64,000 nucleotides of DNA from Mytilus galloprovincialis. Taxonomy: Eukaryota; Mollusca; Bivalvia; Mytilida; Mytilidae. The stretch spans positions 67,413,122 to 67,477,121 of the forward strand of contig NC_134849.1 of the NCBI RefSeq assembly GCF_965363235.1, read 5' to 3'. The translations under genes were made by a program, and so were the position numbers. The notes below the pieces were generated by a model that was given only the letters and a program-made list of their open reading frames with translations, was not told the origin of the DNA and made no database searches. Each line of letters opens with the position of its first letter. Position 1 is the stretch's first letter. Below are positions 52,401-64,000 of this stretch, piece by piece.

Positions 52401-55400
52401 CACACATTTTTCAGATTTAACTTATAAATATCAATTTTTACAAAGCATAGATTATTTTTGTTGCTTGATTGCTAAGTTTTTTAAGTTTTTTATTAACCCT
52501 TTGTGGGTTTTTCTATGTTCCCTTGGTATTTCTTCCTCTTATTTTAGTTCATTGTTCATACCTGTCAATTTTTTGTGCTGGTTTTGTTGCAAGCCATCTG
52601 GTGAGGTCTTCAATTCTTTCTCCAAAATTTGTCTGCCATAAATCTGGGCTTTCTAAATTATCTTCGAGTTTATGTGTAATAATAGTTTTGAAGTCTTCCT
52701 TTAACTCTGATTGTTCGGCCATAATTTGGGAATGTCCATAACGCCAAGGTGCTATTCCAAAACTATTGACAGAAGATGCATCAACTTTTTTATCATAAAC
52801 ATCATTAAATCCTCTCTTCTTTGAAAATAATTTGAATCTTTGCATTGTTTTTCGGTCAACAACAAGTGGAAGAAAGTGATTGTACGTGATGTGTTGGACT
52901 TGTGCTATGATAATTCTTCGAGTTTCTTGGAAAACCATCTCATTACTCCAGCATGGGTTAAGTTTATATAGTTGTGTGGACAATCGGTTGTGATATCTGA
53001 CAAATACTAAATGGTTTAAACTAAGGTTTGGTGCTTCAGTACTTCTTCCATCACCTGTTGAAAGAAAATGTCCTGTTTTAGTAGTGCACTGCTTTGTAAG
53101 ACATGATAGGATTTAAAGCTTGAATATTGCATACACAGTTTTGTGAGAATGCTCACATGATAATATGGAGTGTTCGCGCAAAAAAGAAACAAGTTTTGTG
53201 GAGGACATAAGATTAAACAAAATGTATATTTTGATTGCGTTTTAAAGTTTTTTGTCACTCTTTCGGTTATTTATACGTTTATATACGTATTTTACGCCTC
53301 AAAATATTTACATACTACGATGTGATATATTCTTTTGGTCTTCCCTCAGCGGGATTCCAATGATGTCGTTGCTCTGAAAAGTACACGATCTTCTTTTCAC
53401 TATACATCATGTACTGTGTTAACACGAAAGGTAAATCCTACAATGAAAGAAATCGACCACCGAAAGTTGTATATAGCTTTGGTGGTCCAGTGGTCTAGGG
53501 CGCTGGACACGGTGCATGTGGTGGTGCAAGAATGTCACAGAAGCAAGGGCTCGAATCCCGTTAAGGAAAGAACAAAAATGTGCTTACGCAAATTTTAAGA
53601 TCTAACATTAGGCTAAATTTGAAACTATTTATTATATATAAATTATGGTGTTTGCCTAAGTCCTTGTACAACCACGTGCTATCTAATATTAAATGTCTGT
53701 CATAAGGTTGTCAAATGTTTAAATGTGTATATTTATAACAGTTCTGTTTGAACTAGTCTAAATTTCTTCTGAGTAGCATTACCTGCAAACGGGCATCTAT
53801 TCTCTGTTTTCAACTTTAGGCAGGCACCTCCATCAATTGTTGGTAAAAGATTTCCTGGATCTGTTTTCATCAAGACTAAAACAATGTGAAACAAAAACTT
53901 GAACTTTTTTGTAGTATTGTAGTTTTAATTTGGAAGAGATAAAAAGACATGGTTGGAACATACACATAACAACACCATTACAAAAACAAGTCCATTTTAA
54001 TATTTGTGTCAGAGTTAGAAAATACATAAAATAACACCATTACCATTACGTCTGGCGCATATACACAATACTTTTATATATGATTTACAACCAATGGGTC
54101 GATGATACTGCTGGTGGATTTTTTTGTATTCCCCTAGGGTATCACCACCCCAGTAGTCAGAACTTAGGCGTTGACCTGAATTATCATCGATATGGTCATA
54201 ATTATACATTACCTGTTTACCAAACTTTGAAGTTTTGAAATACTAAGGATTTTCTACTTCCTAAATATGTAACCTTAGCTTTCAGGAATTGTTGGTCCTC
54301 AATGCTCTTCAACTTTGTACTTTATTTGGAAGTTTTCACTTTTTGTTTTTCTAGCGTCACTGATGAGTCTTTTGTAAACAAAAGGCGCGTCCGGCGCAAA
54401 TACAAAATTTCAATCCTGGTATCTATGATGAGTTAATTTACAAACTCAATCAAAATTTCGTATTCTTTCACGTGTCTATAAAAAAGAACTCTTTTTATTT
54501 TATATAAACGTCACAAAAATACGTCACTTTTTCGTATGCTGGTCCATTCATGTCACACACAGTTTATATTTTGTCTGTGGTATCATGTGGTGTGCTGTCG
54601 TAATTTCATAGGATGAGTTTGTTATTATTCTGCGGTTTTCACGTTGTAATGTACTATTCTTTTTTTCATTAATGTGTTTCTCTGTAGTGCTGAGTGGTTT
54701 TGAGGTATGTTTGAACGGTATTCCTGTCACGTAGTGCTGTCATTGTAACGATATTATTAACATCTTTTCTAAATGATACAGAAAGTTATAGAAATGGTTT
54801 CATGGTTGTTTGAACTGGGATATTCATGTCCGACTAAATCTAATTGGTCAGATAAGTCAAACAGGCATGTCATTTCACGCGATTCTGGAGTTTACCAATG
54901 AATCTAAACGTTTAACAAGATATTGTATAAAAAAAATAATTCTTTTTTTCAAGTCAACTCAGTAAATAATATTTTATTATAAAAGCCAGGTGAATACTTA
55001 CAGCTATTTTGAACTCTTAGTGTTTCATCAACCCCATCACCATAGAGAAATGAACAGTCAATATAAGAACTGATTAAATTTATCTGCTCCCTGTAAACTA
55101 AAACAAACAAAAAACATTTCTTGGTTCCTGCATTAGTATGTTGACAAGTTTTGTGTTCATCACATGTCAAAACCAATTGATAGGATATACTGTGGATTCC
55201 ATTATTTTCGTAGTTGGAAGACAAATTGTTGATATAAGCCTTTAGAAAATGCGTGCTAAGTTGAACTGTAAAATTCGTGATTCCGATATACACTTGTAAT
55301 TGGCAGCCTACGAATAAGTAGTGAATTCACAGTATTCAATAAAGCAGCGTGAGCACTTGATAATATTTAAATCGATAGTGATCCCATTTTCAATTGATAA

Positions 55401-58400
55401 ATTTTGCCATAACGGCTTTTCTTAGCAATCGTTTATTGAATTTCTAAACAACAACATGCTTGAAAATAAATTTGTTTGTGAAAAATCAAATGATCGACAC
55501 GTTTCATCGATAGAAAATAATTTACAGTCAATAAACATACCTTGTAAATTAACATCATTTGTAGCAGCTCTGGCCCTTATGAAGTTTTTACATCCAGCTG
55601 GTAAACGTTTATCAGAGTAAGGAATCTCAAATGGAAAGCATTCGTCTAGACTAAATAAAAAAACCGACAAGAATTGCTTAATATTCACCGTACAACCTAC
55701 CATTTATCTATTGATAACATAAAACGTCTACTTTGGTTCAATTTAAACTTATACTTTGGTCTTTTAATGCTACAGTAGTTTACCGGTTAAAATTTCTTAG
55801 AATGAATAAACATGAAATTGAGTTATTCGAATGAACTTAAAAAGGACAGGACTGGGTGCGTATTTAAGCGTCTTCTGCTATGTATGATCATTTATCTAAC
55901 CTCCAATTTATTTCTCTGAGTATGATTGGTTAACAGCGTCCGCGTGAATACCGTGTATATTCCATATTAGGTAAGTGGGGAGGCGGGGCTTGGTTGTTGA
56001 TTATTTTTTGGGGGAAGACCAATGGAAGTCGAAAAACACTGGAACACTTTAATATAAAAATAAGAAGATGTGGTTTGATTGCAAATGAGACAACTCTAGT
56101 CTAAATTCAACAAAGAAAAATAGCCAGTCAGATAAATTCGATACATAATGTGCTAGTTACCTAATACGGTATATACGAGGTCAGAAAATCCCATGTACTT
56201 CGCTCTCACCTCATATGGAATTTACTGACCTCGTATATATCGTATTAGGTCACTAGCACACTATGTATATATGTGGATCCCACTACACTCATTATCAATG
56301 TCACAATTGCGGCCATTAAACAGACATTTGCAAAATATTCACCGTCCATCTTACCAAAATATCTATTTTTATCTTTTGAAAAAGTAAAGCACTACTGTTA
56401 TTCAATTAAGGTCACAGTAGTTTATCTATTTTTTTCATTTGGTAAATTGCTTAAAATGAGACAAAAATATAACAAGTACAAACAGGATGACTCGAATGAA
56501 ATTAATAGAGGCAAGACTTTAAGTTAGTGCGTAAACCTGCAACGCGTCTTCTGTTTTGTATGCGTATACTGCTACACTCAATATAAAAAAATGAAAACAA
56601 CACGTTATTAATGTCTTGCGTCCGAAGCGCTTTTCTAGATTTTCCTTCATCAGGAACGCTTAAAACCTAACATTTGAAATCCGAAGATGTATAAATATAA
56701 GATGTTATCAAAGGTACCAGGATTATATACACACTCGATATAAATGTCACAATTGCGGCCGATCAACAGAAAGTTGTCGCTGTCAAATATCATGCTACCA
56801 AATAGTGTAATACAGTACTGATATCCCTATAACAATGCCATTCTCGTAAGACAATCAATACTGGATTAAGCAACTGAAATTGCATATGCCTTACCTGTTG
56901 CTTATGCCCGACTATTGGTCTAATATTTCTTTTTAACAATAACCCTAACCCTCAACGATGGTATTGACAACATAAGTAAATCAATTAAAAAAAATGGTGT
57001 AATTTTAATTTTGTTTGGGTTTCGAAAACAACATTACTTTCGTGCATATCATAAAGATCTTGTGAAGAAAAATGTTAAGAAAACCAATAAATATTTAGGT
57101 AGAAATGAATAATGTCTTACTTGCCGAATTTTGGTTCCAATCGATTGCAACAGTCAATTCCTAATAAAACAAAATAAAACTAAGTGATTGTTTTTTTTTT
57201 ATTTACATTGAAGTGTTTTGTTCATTATATTTGTTTACGTTAATGTTCACGCATGTTATTTATGCTGTTCTGTTATACACTATTTCAAATAAAATATTTT
57301 CTTTATATACATGTATACTTTATAAGTGCTATTTATAGATTTACATATTGTTTCGCATTTATAATTGTTTTGATGTTATTGTCATACTTTCAAGAAAACA
57401 GTTGGCAGTACAAATTCAAAATTCGCAGACAATAAAAGTGTCAAAGTTTCAATGATGTGTCTAGTTCAGACAAGACAAAACTTACCCCAGGGTATATCCG
57501 TTTCTATAAAATCATGTGCCAGTAATTGACCAAACGACATATGTTGTCCTGTCCTTTTTCTATCACTCTGATGTTAAGGCCCAAAAGAAGAATCAGAAAC
57601 TGCATTGCTGACAACTCTAGGATCAGGAAGTCTGTCTGGAAAACCTCTAGGCATACTTACTCCTGTTAATGATCAAGCAACATAGTAATGAAAATTTTGG
57701 TTTAATTCTAGCTAAAAAAAACCATGAGAGATAAATAAAGCCAACAGTAGTATACCACTGTTCGAAAGTCATTAATCTATTGAGAGAAATCAAATCCGGA
57801 TTACAAACTAAAACTGAGGTAAATACATCAACTATAAGAGGGAACCAACGAAACAACAGACACAATAAAGTGAAGCAAAAAATCTGAACGATACCACGAT
57901 CATAAGTTGATACGCCAGATGCGCATTTCGCTTACAAACGAATGATCAGTGAGCTAAGTAATTTTTATAGAATAAAAGTGTTATTACATAATTTTAGAAT
58001 TGAATTACAATTGAAATTGAAAAAGCATAACAAATTACCAAACTACAAGGTTATTTTAATAAAAAGAGGGGAGAAAGATACCAGAGGAATAGTCAAAATC
58101 ATCAATCCAAAATAAACTAACAACGCCATTACTAAAATGCCTAAAATGGCGTTGAACATACAATTGCAAAAAGACTAAATTAATTAAGTGCAGTTGTTTA
58201 AAATCATATACTGCACATTTTTTTGTTAGTAAAATTTAGCCCTTCTTGTTTTAAATCTTGAATGATATTGCTTGTAAATTTCTTAAATTCGTATTTCCAA
58301 GATGACTTCAAGTACCTGATTCGAAAAATTCTTCCCAAAAAAGACAGTGTCGTGATAAGAAATAAATATCCTATTTAAAAAAGGATCATATTGTACTTAT

Positions 58401-59650
58401 CAGCAAAACAGTGTTTAAACCAGTACCGTCTTCATAAGCCACCATTGGTTTCCAATTTCTGTCACTGAGTCTTCTTTGTGCAGTTCCCGCCTGTCCCCAA
58501 GATGGATTTCTTAAATTATTGCAATAACCACTAAAAGTCCGATATCGTGCACTTTGTGGACAGACAGTTTCCTCTGAAAGTAAAGTAAAGTTTATTTATT
58601 AAGAACAAATAATTTATTATGCCGTCATTTTCAGTTTAAAAATTATTGTTTAACGCCTCTCCTCATTATCATTTATCTTCTTCCTTATAATGTTGATAAG
58701 TATCATTAAGAATTAGACTGTTTATTGTATTCAGTTTTACCAATTAAGGCATACATCCGTCCAATGTAACAGGTGGTGACACCATAACGGGACCCCAACT
58801 CACATTTCAACAGTGCTTTGTCCATATGTTGTCATCTTGTCCATTATTTGAAAAATAATAACATAATGTTTAGCTATTGTTTTGTTAAAATTGTAGCTTT
58901 AATCAATTATACTATCGGCTGCTTTCTTATTTTATTAAAAATATAATCAGTAAAAAAATGTAATCAATCAATTTAAGAATGTTTTGTCCAATGTTATGAG
59001 ACTGTGGTCGAACGTTTGTTCTCAGTTCCTGTTGGTTATTGGAAATTTTATTCGTACGTACCTTTACACTTGTGATTGCTGCTTGATTCGACACTATTGA
59101 TAATAACCTGAAAAAAGAAAAACACAAATAATTTGGTGAAAAAAGCATTCAGTTGGTACCCATCATAATGACTAAAATAGATATGGTAATGACTAAAATA
59201 GATATGGCTTGTTTAACATGTTTCATAAAATTTTGACAAAATACTTTGACTTCTTGACAAATGTAAGAGTTTCAAAATAAGCGAAGCACTTTATTGCAGA
59301 AGTTTAATTCTTTGTATATATAACAGTCTGACAAAGACAAATTTTAATTATTGAGAAGGTTGATTTTTCTTTACGTATAGTTTACGATTAAAACATTCAG
59401 CTGATTTTTAAAGATTTTACTCCCTTGGTGTTCTGTTTTCACTTAAGTATATATATTCCGCGCATCTCTTATATTGACAAAGTATGAATCAAGCGTCATG
59501 TGATTGTATAAAAGAGACTTGTTTTATTTATATCTTTACGGGCATATATTATATTCACAACTATTAACAAAAGGGACAAAAACTTACTAAAATAATCATG
59601 ATGAAAGTCCTTATTGATATTTTCTCCATTTTTCCTAAAATGAAGTTCAT
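49420..59650 (-). CDS. Animal haem peroxidase (secreted, peroxidasin/thyroid-peroxidase superfamily), with an in-frame stop
   Basis: Twelve exons, all phase-compatible: 59650-59588, 59107-59062, 58573-58427, 57662-57486, 57160-57121, 55650-55541, 55097-55002, 53875-53783, 53054-52562, 52278-52078, 50287-50121, 49532-49420. They give 581 codons. The first in-frame ATG is 59650; ATG 59629 has the stronger context. Residues 8-35 form a signal peptide ([14 protein letters not shown]). The peroxidase domain follows: [26 protein letters not shown] (distal His ~135), [27 protein letters not shown] (catalytic Arg ~261, haem-linked Glu ~264), [18 protein letters not shown] (proximal His ~365), [30 protein letters not shown] and DRFWYE. 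Codon 115 is TAA (57576-57574) between well-conserved blocks. The Asp normally preceding the distal His is Ala. Such enzymes oxidise halides or tyrosines with peroxide outside the cell; the substrate here is unknown. The last exon ends at TAA, though AA/GTAAGT there could be a donor. Confidence 0.88.
49799..49914 (-). pseudogene. Duplicate, frameshifted last exon of the peroxidase gene
   Basis: Identical in its 30-base approach (ending TTTTCCAG) and closely similar in coding sequence to exon 12 at 49532. It reads [16 protein letters not shown], then loses one base relative to the other copy (TGCAAGAG versus TGCACAGAG) and ends in an unrelated tail before TAA at 49799. The other copy continues with the family-typical IQKDIF, so that one is the original. 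Because this copy keeps its acceptor and is nearer to exon 11, it could be spliced as an alternative end of similar length. Confidence 0.8.
50027..50104 (-). repeat. Family D insertion next to a peroxidase donor site
   Basis: Reversed family D (GGCCTTCAGCTGTTGTCTGC to CCCTATTTCCATTCTTA). Its edge is only about 16 bases from the donor of exon 11 at 50120. Confidence 0.8.
51650..51810 (+). repeat. Family D repeat in a peroxidase intron
   Basis: TTGAGAATGGAAATGGGGAA, CAACAACCCGCCCAAATAAA, CCCGCACCCGGAGGCGTCCT and CAGCTGGCCCC. It lies between exons 10 and 11 on the strand opposite to the gene. Confidence 0.85.
53479..53575 (+). mobile_element. tRNA-derived SINE or tRNA pseudogene
   Basis: TGGTCCAGTGG at 53483 resembles a polymerase III A box, and GGCTCGAATCCC at 53549 a B box. 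The A-to-B spacing of about 66 is wide for a tRNA, and no full cloverleaf forms, so a tRNA-derived SINE head is more likely. It sits antisense in the intron between peroxidase exons 8 and 9. Confidence 0.55.
54060..54430 (-). mobile_element. Family A element, reversed, in a peroxidase intron
   Basis: Both ends are recognisable: CAATGGGTCGATGATACTGC at the 54090 side (right end reversed) and TTCAATCCTGGTATC near 54410 (left end reversed), with CTAGCGTCACTGATGAGTCT and GGCGCGTCCGGCG between. It is about the same length as 39357-39702. Confidence 0.75.
56143..56266. repeat. Foldback element (124-bp palindrome) in a peroxidase intron
   Basis: The arms ACATAATGTGCTAGTTACCT... and ...AGGTCACTAGCACACTATGT pair over about 43 bases, including TATACGAGGTCAG / CTGACCTCGTATA. 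The loop is about 38 bases and partly self-complementary. The structure is that of a foldback MITE. Confidence 0.8.
57725..57885 (-). repeat. Retroelement 3'-tail repeat, reversed
   Basis: AAGCCAACAGTAGTATACCA, TCCGGATTACAAACTAAAAC and CAACTATAAGAGGGAACCAA match 62855-62980. In the intron between peroxidase exons 3 and 4, only 63 bases from exon 4. Confidence 0.8.
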
Positions 59651-59696
59651 TGTTGATTAAACAAAGTCATTCAAAACTTCTTTAGTGATAAACTGG

Positions 59697-59711
59697 ATAT
59701 ATATATATTTA
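59697..59711 (-). promoter_or_regulatory. Possible TATA box of the peroxidase gene
   Basis: A TATATATATA run lies 47-60 bases upstream of the first in-frame ATG (59650) on the minus strand, with an in-frame stop between (59657-59659). AT-rich context makes this a weak call. Confidence 0.3.
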
Positions 59712-59819
59712 TATTAGCAATAACCTTGGTGAAAATATTTCAATATAAAGCTTTGGCAAATTTGAATAATAAAAAACAAATTTTAAAATAATTGCCTACA
59801 TGATGTTATACCTACCTAC

Positions 59820-59945
59820 TTACAACTGTACAAATGTACGTACGTATGCATACAAACATATATACATGTACATATATACATACATACATACATACATACA
59901 CACAGACCTACATACATTCACACCTACCTACCTACATATACATAA
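59820..59945 (+). repeat. Imperfect (TACA)n microsatellite
   Basis: Runs of TACATACA and CTACCTAC words with CACA and GTAC interruptions. Confidence 0.9.
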
Positions 59946-61060
59946 AAACTAAATTACACATGAATCGAAGAATCTTTATGAAAAGTAAATAATGAACATC
60001 GCGGCATGATCAAACTGAATGTGTTGATAAACTATGTGATATTAAAACATATATAGTTGAAGTGAATGTGTATTAGTAAGCTTGGGTGTGATTTATATTT
60101 CTTTATTTCATATACAAAATGTTCAGGTTATGAAGAAAATCTAAATATTGTCGTTTGTAACTTTTATTTAGCATAATGGAGGTGTTGGCAGAAGCTTTGA
60201 CATGAATGAAAAGCCAGTTTTATGAATACAGAAATTTAAATCGAATCATCACATTCTAATGATCATTGTGATCTCAATTATAAGCAATATAATCAATGCT
60301 ATATCATTACGCAACTCTCATTCAAGTGAGAGTTTTAACTAGCTATAAAACCCGGTTTAATCTAAAGTTTCTAAATAAGAAAATACCTGTTCCAAGTCAG
60401 AAATGTTGTTTTCCGTTTGTTTACTGCGTTTCAGCTTTTGATTTTGTCATTTGATTACTGACTTTCCGTTTTGAGTTTCGGAGTTCGTTACGTGAGGTAT
60501 TTTACTTTTTATACAGAGAGTTTAAACAGAGACAACTCATGGAATAGGCAGGGATATTTACGCGGTATTATTTGATCGCGTTTGGTAGATACCAAGAATA
60601 AAGCTCAAATTACACACACATAAAAAAAAAACTGATATATATGGTATTCCTAAATCGTAATGCCATTAATAACTTTGATATAAAATAGAAGAGCAGAAAT
60701 CAGACTCCATTGTCGTATTTCCCTATATAATTTAAAGGGACCTGAGGTCAAATAACAGTTTAAATTACACCGTTTAATACCACTTTTCATAATTTCAACC
60801 GATGTGATAAAATCAAATTTATTTCAAACTATTTAAGTGCCCTCTTTTTTAATTTTATGTACTAGCTTCCAAAACAAAAAGTTTGTGTCAATTTTATCAA
60901 CTTCACGGGATTTTGACTTGTCGAAAATAGTTTTATTGGTATACTTTATAATTTATGGCACCACATACATGTTACTGTCAAAAATGTGAGTATCACTTAC
61001 TTAAAATATGTCTTTAATGCTTTTCTGAAATTTTGATTGAATAATAAACAAGGTGCGAGG
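59946..61060. other. Intergenic with a retroelement tail
   Basis: 60310-60510 carries CTCTCATTCAAGTGAGAGTT, AAACCCGGTTTAATCTAAAG and TTTTGTCATTTGATTACTGA, the tail family of 16030. The rest is unassigned. Confidence 0.5.
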
Positions 61061-61061
61061 G

Positions 61062-61647
61062 ATACGATACAGTTACAAGAAAGGTATTGATGTTTCTAAT
61101 GTAAAGTCTTATTTTCGGGGAAAAGATGCAGTTTTCGACTGATTTTATCATTCACACTGAAATAACTTGAAAACGAGTTCATGGACCCCTCGTTTCTAAA
61201 ACGACATTTGATTTAATTACGTATAAAGATTATGTGTACCAATTTTTAGGAAAACAGTCAATCGTGCAATTTTTTTTTAAATCTGATAAAAAAAAGCGAA
61301 AATGACGTTTTTCTACATTCATGACTATCAAAAAATATGAGTTGTTTGTAAAAACAAAAAGTACAAATTCATAAAATATTTATAAAAAACAGAAATTACC
61401 AATAATTATCACAAAACAGCTTGTATTTACCTTTTAAAACAAACACGTTATACATTTCTGTCGAAAGGAAAAATATGTCCACAAATACTAATTTTAAGGA
61501 AATATCGGATGTTTCAACCTGAATTTACTCGAAAAGAAGCCGGAATATTTGTTATTACATATTTGATTTAATCAGGTAAAACATAGCCTAAATTGTATAT
61601 GCAAGTTTTCATCAAAATTTTATTTTGGGATCAAAACTGTATCGTAT
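61062..61647. mobile_element. Possible MITE with short terminal inverted repeats
   Basis: ATACGATACAGTT at 61062 is answered by its exact reverse complement at 61635-61647, 586 bp apart. The interior has no open frame and is AT-rich. The 13-base match could be chance in such AT-rich DNA, though the word itself is not AT-only. Confidence 0.4.
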
Positions 61648-62569
61648 GCCATTAGGCCAACCACTTTGTTAATAACTACAATTCCTTGATATGTTGTTTT
61701 TTGTAATTACAATAGCTAATTACTCGAGGTAAAAACATCACGGTTAGAAGTTATTTCATTATCATTTTAAATCGCATCACACTTGAAATATGCATCCTTA
61801 TACAATGGAAAACAACTATCACAAAATTACTACATAACACACACGACTATACATGTATATAATACCAAGTAAAACCTTAAAGAAATAAAATGATTTTCTT
61901 ATTTTAAAATTAAAAAAAAAAGTCGGTGCCATAAAACAGAAAATGGAAAAAAAATATGTAACATCTGTTTTTCATTACATGACAACTATCATGTAAACTT
62001 CTGACATTTCTATTCTCTTCACCATGTTCACGACAATTCCACAGATTAACGTATTTTTCGTTTAATTTTTCATTAATAATTACACCTTAAGTAAGAATGC
62101 TATATTTTCATTGGTTGAGAACCAGTGTATTTTTTGGCACATTCTAACCTCATTTCAAAAGAATTTGCCTTTTTTTTCACCACTGCCGGTGAATTTGCCT
62201 CAAATACCATGGTATTTGCCAATTTGGATATTCCCTTTTTACCCCCGCGAGCTTGTTCCCGCCAAAAATATCCGGAACCTTTCTCACTTTTCCCGATTAT
62301 GAAGACAACATGTTTAAACACTATTGATTGAGTTAAACCAAAACTGTAAGGAATATATACATATAAAGAGGGGAAAAAGACGTCTATAAAACTCAACGAT
62401 TTAATGATGGAATAACAATGACGTTTACACATATATAGATACCATGACGTTACAAAAAGACAACTCTAACGTACATCTATAATTAACGCGGTACTACTAT
62501 TAACATCAAAATATATTCCGTGTAATTAAACAGATATATCATGTTATGGAGGGGTATTTGCGAAACATT
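61648..62569. other. Intergenic with a short denser open-frame region
   Basis: At 62100-62432 open frames run on both strands (110 codons minus; 63 and 68 plus). GAATTTGCCT is repeated with variants. The minus frame contains GYFWREQARGGKKGISKLAN, which I do not recognise. It may be a repeat fragment. Confidence 0.3.
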
Positions 62570-62650
62570 TGTGGCCTTCGGCTGTTGTCTCTTATTTTAT
62601 AGGGTTGTTGTCCCTTTGACATTTTTCTTTTTCATTCTTAATTTTATTTT
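62570..62650 (-). repeat. Family D repeat, reversed
   Basis: GGCCTTCGGCTGTTGTCTCT, GGGTTGTTGTCCCTTTGACA and TTTTCATTCTTAATTTT. Confidence 0.8.
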
Positions 62651-62854
62651 AATTAATATACATGTTCTCCGTGACAACATCTGAGTTCAAATACGTTTGA
62701 ATTTAACCGCACATCAAATTAAAAATTAGTAAAAAAAAAATACTATTGATTTACATTAACGAATTGCTATTATGTTCAGCAGATTCATTTTGTTGTAGTA
62801 CATACATCTAAGCCTTATTGTATAACCTGAATTAAGATAATATATTTAAACATA

Positions 62855-63130
62855 TAAAGGCAACAGTAGTATACCGCTGTTCGAAAGTCATAAATCAATT
62901 GAGGGAAAACGAATCCGGATTACAATCTAAAACCGAGGGACACACATCAACTATAAGAGGAAAACAACGAAACAACAGAAATCCTGAAGTTAACAAACAC
63001 AAACAACAATGCAACACGCACATAAACGAAATATAAGATAAAAACTGACATTTTCCTAACTTGGTACAGGATATTTAAAGAGAAATGGTAGGTTGAACCT
63101 AGTATTGTAGCTAGCCAAAAGCTCGCGCTT
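62855..63130 (-). repeat. Retroelement 3'-tail repeat, reversed
   Basis: AAGGCAACAGTAGTATACCG, GAAAACGAATCCGGATTACA, CTAACTTGGTACAGGATATT and CCTAGTATTGTAGCTAGCC. Same family as 38560 and 57725. Confidence 0.85.
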
Positions 63131-64000
63131 ATATATCAGTGTTAAATATAACACTGACATGACACTGTGTATAACAGTAATACAGTACACATACATGCAA
63201 GAATATCCAGAACGAAGAAATAAAGTTTTAAAAAACACATAAGAGCAACACTTGCAAATGACAACCTAACATAAAAATACATTAGATAGAAATATAACAA
63301 CTTACTTTGTATTCGACTTCTGGCTGTGATGAAGCTTTCTATGATGTTCTCTATTTATATTAAAACAATTCCAACAAGCTGACGCTGATTAACGAATTGT
63401 CCAATGAAAATCCGTTATATGTTCTGCATCAACCCAACATGTGTTACATACTTGGTTTACAGTACAATACCTATATAAGAACTCCAATCAAATATCACGT
63501 GTAAAATGGCACTACTAAAATGTGACCTTTTGTTTTCAAATAGGTGATCTTCTAAACTTCTAAACTTCTAACATAAACTTAAAAATGTAAAGAATTTATA
63601 TAAAATCAATAGAATATGCCTTGACATCCAAAACTTATAACATTATTAAGAGAAGACATTTAGTACCAATAAATGAACTAGCACCAAGACTGAAAGGTCA
63701 TATTATTTATGGAGCAAACAGGTATAGGAATGAATTTCTTTAAATTTTTTATTGGACTTACAGAAAGAAAAAAAAATACACAAACGTTTAATCATGTGAA
63801 TACAGATTTGTGTTCATTTTTTAAATTTAACTCATTATTTGTAGTTTTCGTTCAGCTGGTTGTTCTATGGGTTTTTTAAATAAAGGGAGAATGTTGGTGG
63901 TGGTATCAAATAAACTCATCATGGATACCAGGAATAAAATTTAATATTTACGTCAGACGCCCAATGAAGTATTTATCATAAAAATGGCGGAAAATACCAG
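63131..64000. other. Intergenic, ends in a family A fragment
   Basis: 63920-63965 has ATCATGGATACCAGGAATAA and TTTACGTCAGACGCCC, a diverged family A left part. No gene is seen. Confidence 0.45.

Noticed and set aside
52309..52741. Plus-strand open frames of 90-110 codons
   Set aside because: They are antisense shadows of peroxidase exon 9 and its flanking intron.

Overview
This window looks like nuclear DNA from a marine bivalve, most probably a mussel (Mytilus or a close relative). The sequence is AT-rich, has intron-split genes with GT/AG boundaries and long introns, shows no bacterial-type operons, and is packed with dispersed repeats and reverse-transcriptase remnants of a kind I associate with mussel genomes. 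The organism call is inference; I could not search a database.

Three host genes can be reconstructed exon by exon. (1) At 4183-6902 (+) lie the last three coding exons of a C-type lectin with intact EPN and WND motifs; its 5' exon(s) were not found. (2) At 32717-36226 (+) is a complete five-exon gene for a secreted 220-residue protein: signal peptide, coiled-coil stalk, and a C-type lectin domain that has lost both the EPN/QPD and WND motifs. It has a TATA box, a two-codon last coding exon and an AATAAA signal. (3) At 49420-59650 (-) is a twelve-exon animal haem peroxidase of about 581 codons. All its exon phases fit, but codon 115 is an in-frame TAA, the usual Asp before the distal His is Ala, and the last exon has a frameshifted duplicate.

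Most of the rest is mobile-element debris. Fragments of at least two reverse-transcriptase lineages lie at about 2.0-3.4, 8.7, 15.1-15.5, 30.4-30.6, 37.4-37.9, 40.5-41.1 and 45.2-45.8 kb, and many detached copies of their 3' tails are scattered through the window. An internally deleted Mutator-like (MULE) element at 23501-24228 keeps a FLYWCH zinc finger and a piece of transposase between opposed arrays of a 14-bp motif. A 346-bp element at 39357-39702 has a related unoccupied site 0.8 kb away in the same window. A 230-bp sequence occurs as a nearly identical inverted pair at 20.4 and 29.2 kb. A degenerate repetitive gene copy fills 9443-10866, with part of it repeated at 11.1 kb. Foldback hairpins, a tRNA-derived SINE and several microsatellites complete the picture.

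The lectins and the peroxidase are all predicted secreted proteins of types that act in molluscan innate defence or extracellular matrix chemistry. Nothing here shows that they are co-regulated: they lie 26-43 kb apart, on different strands, separated by repeats.
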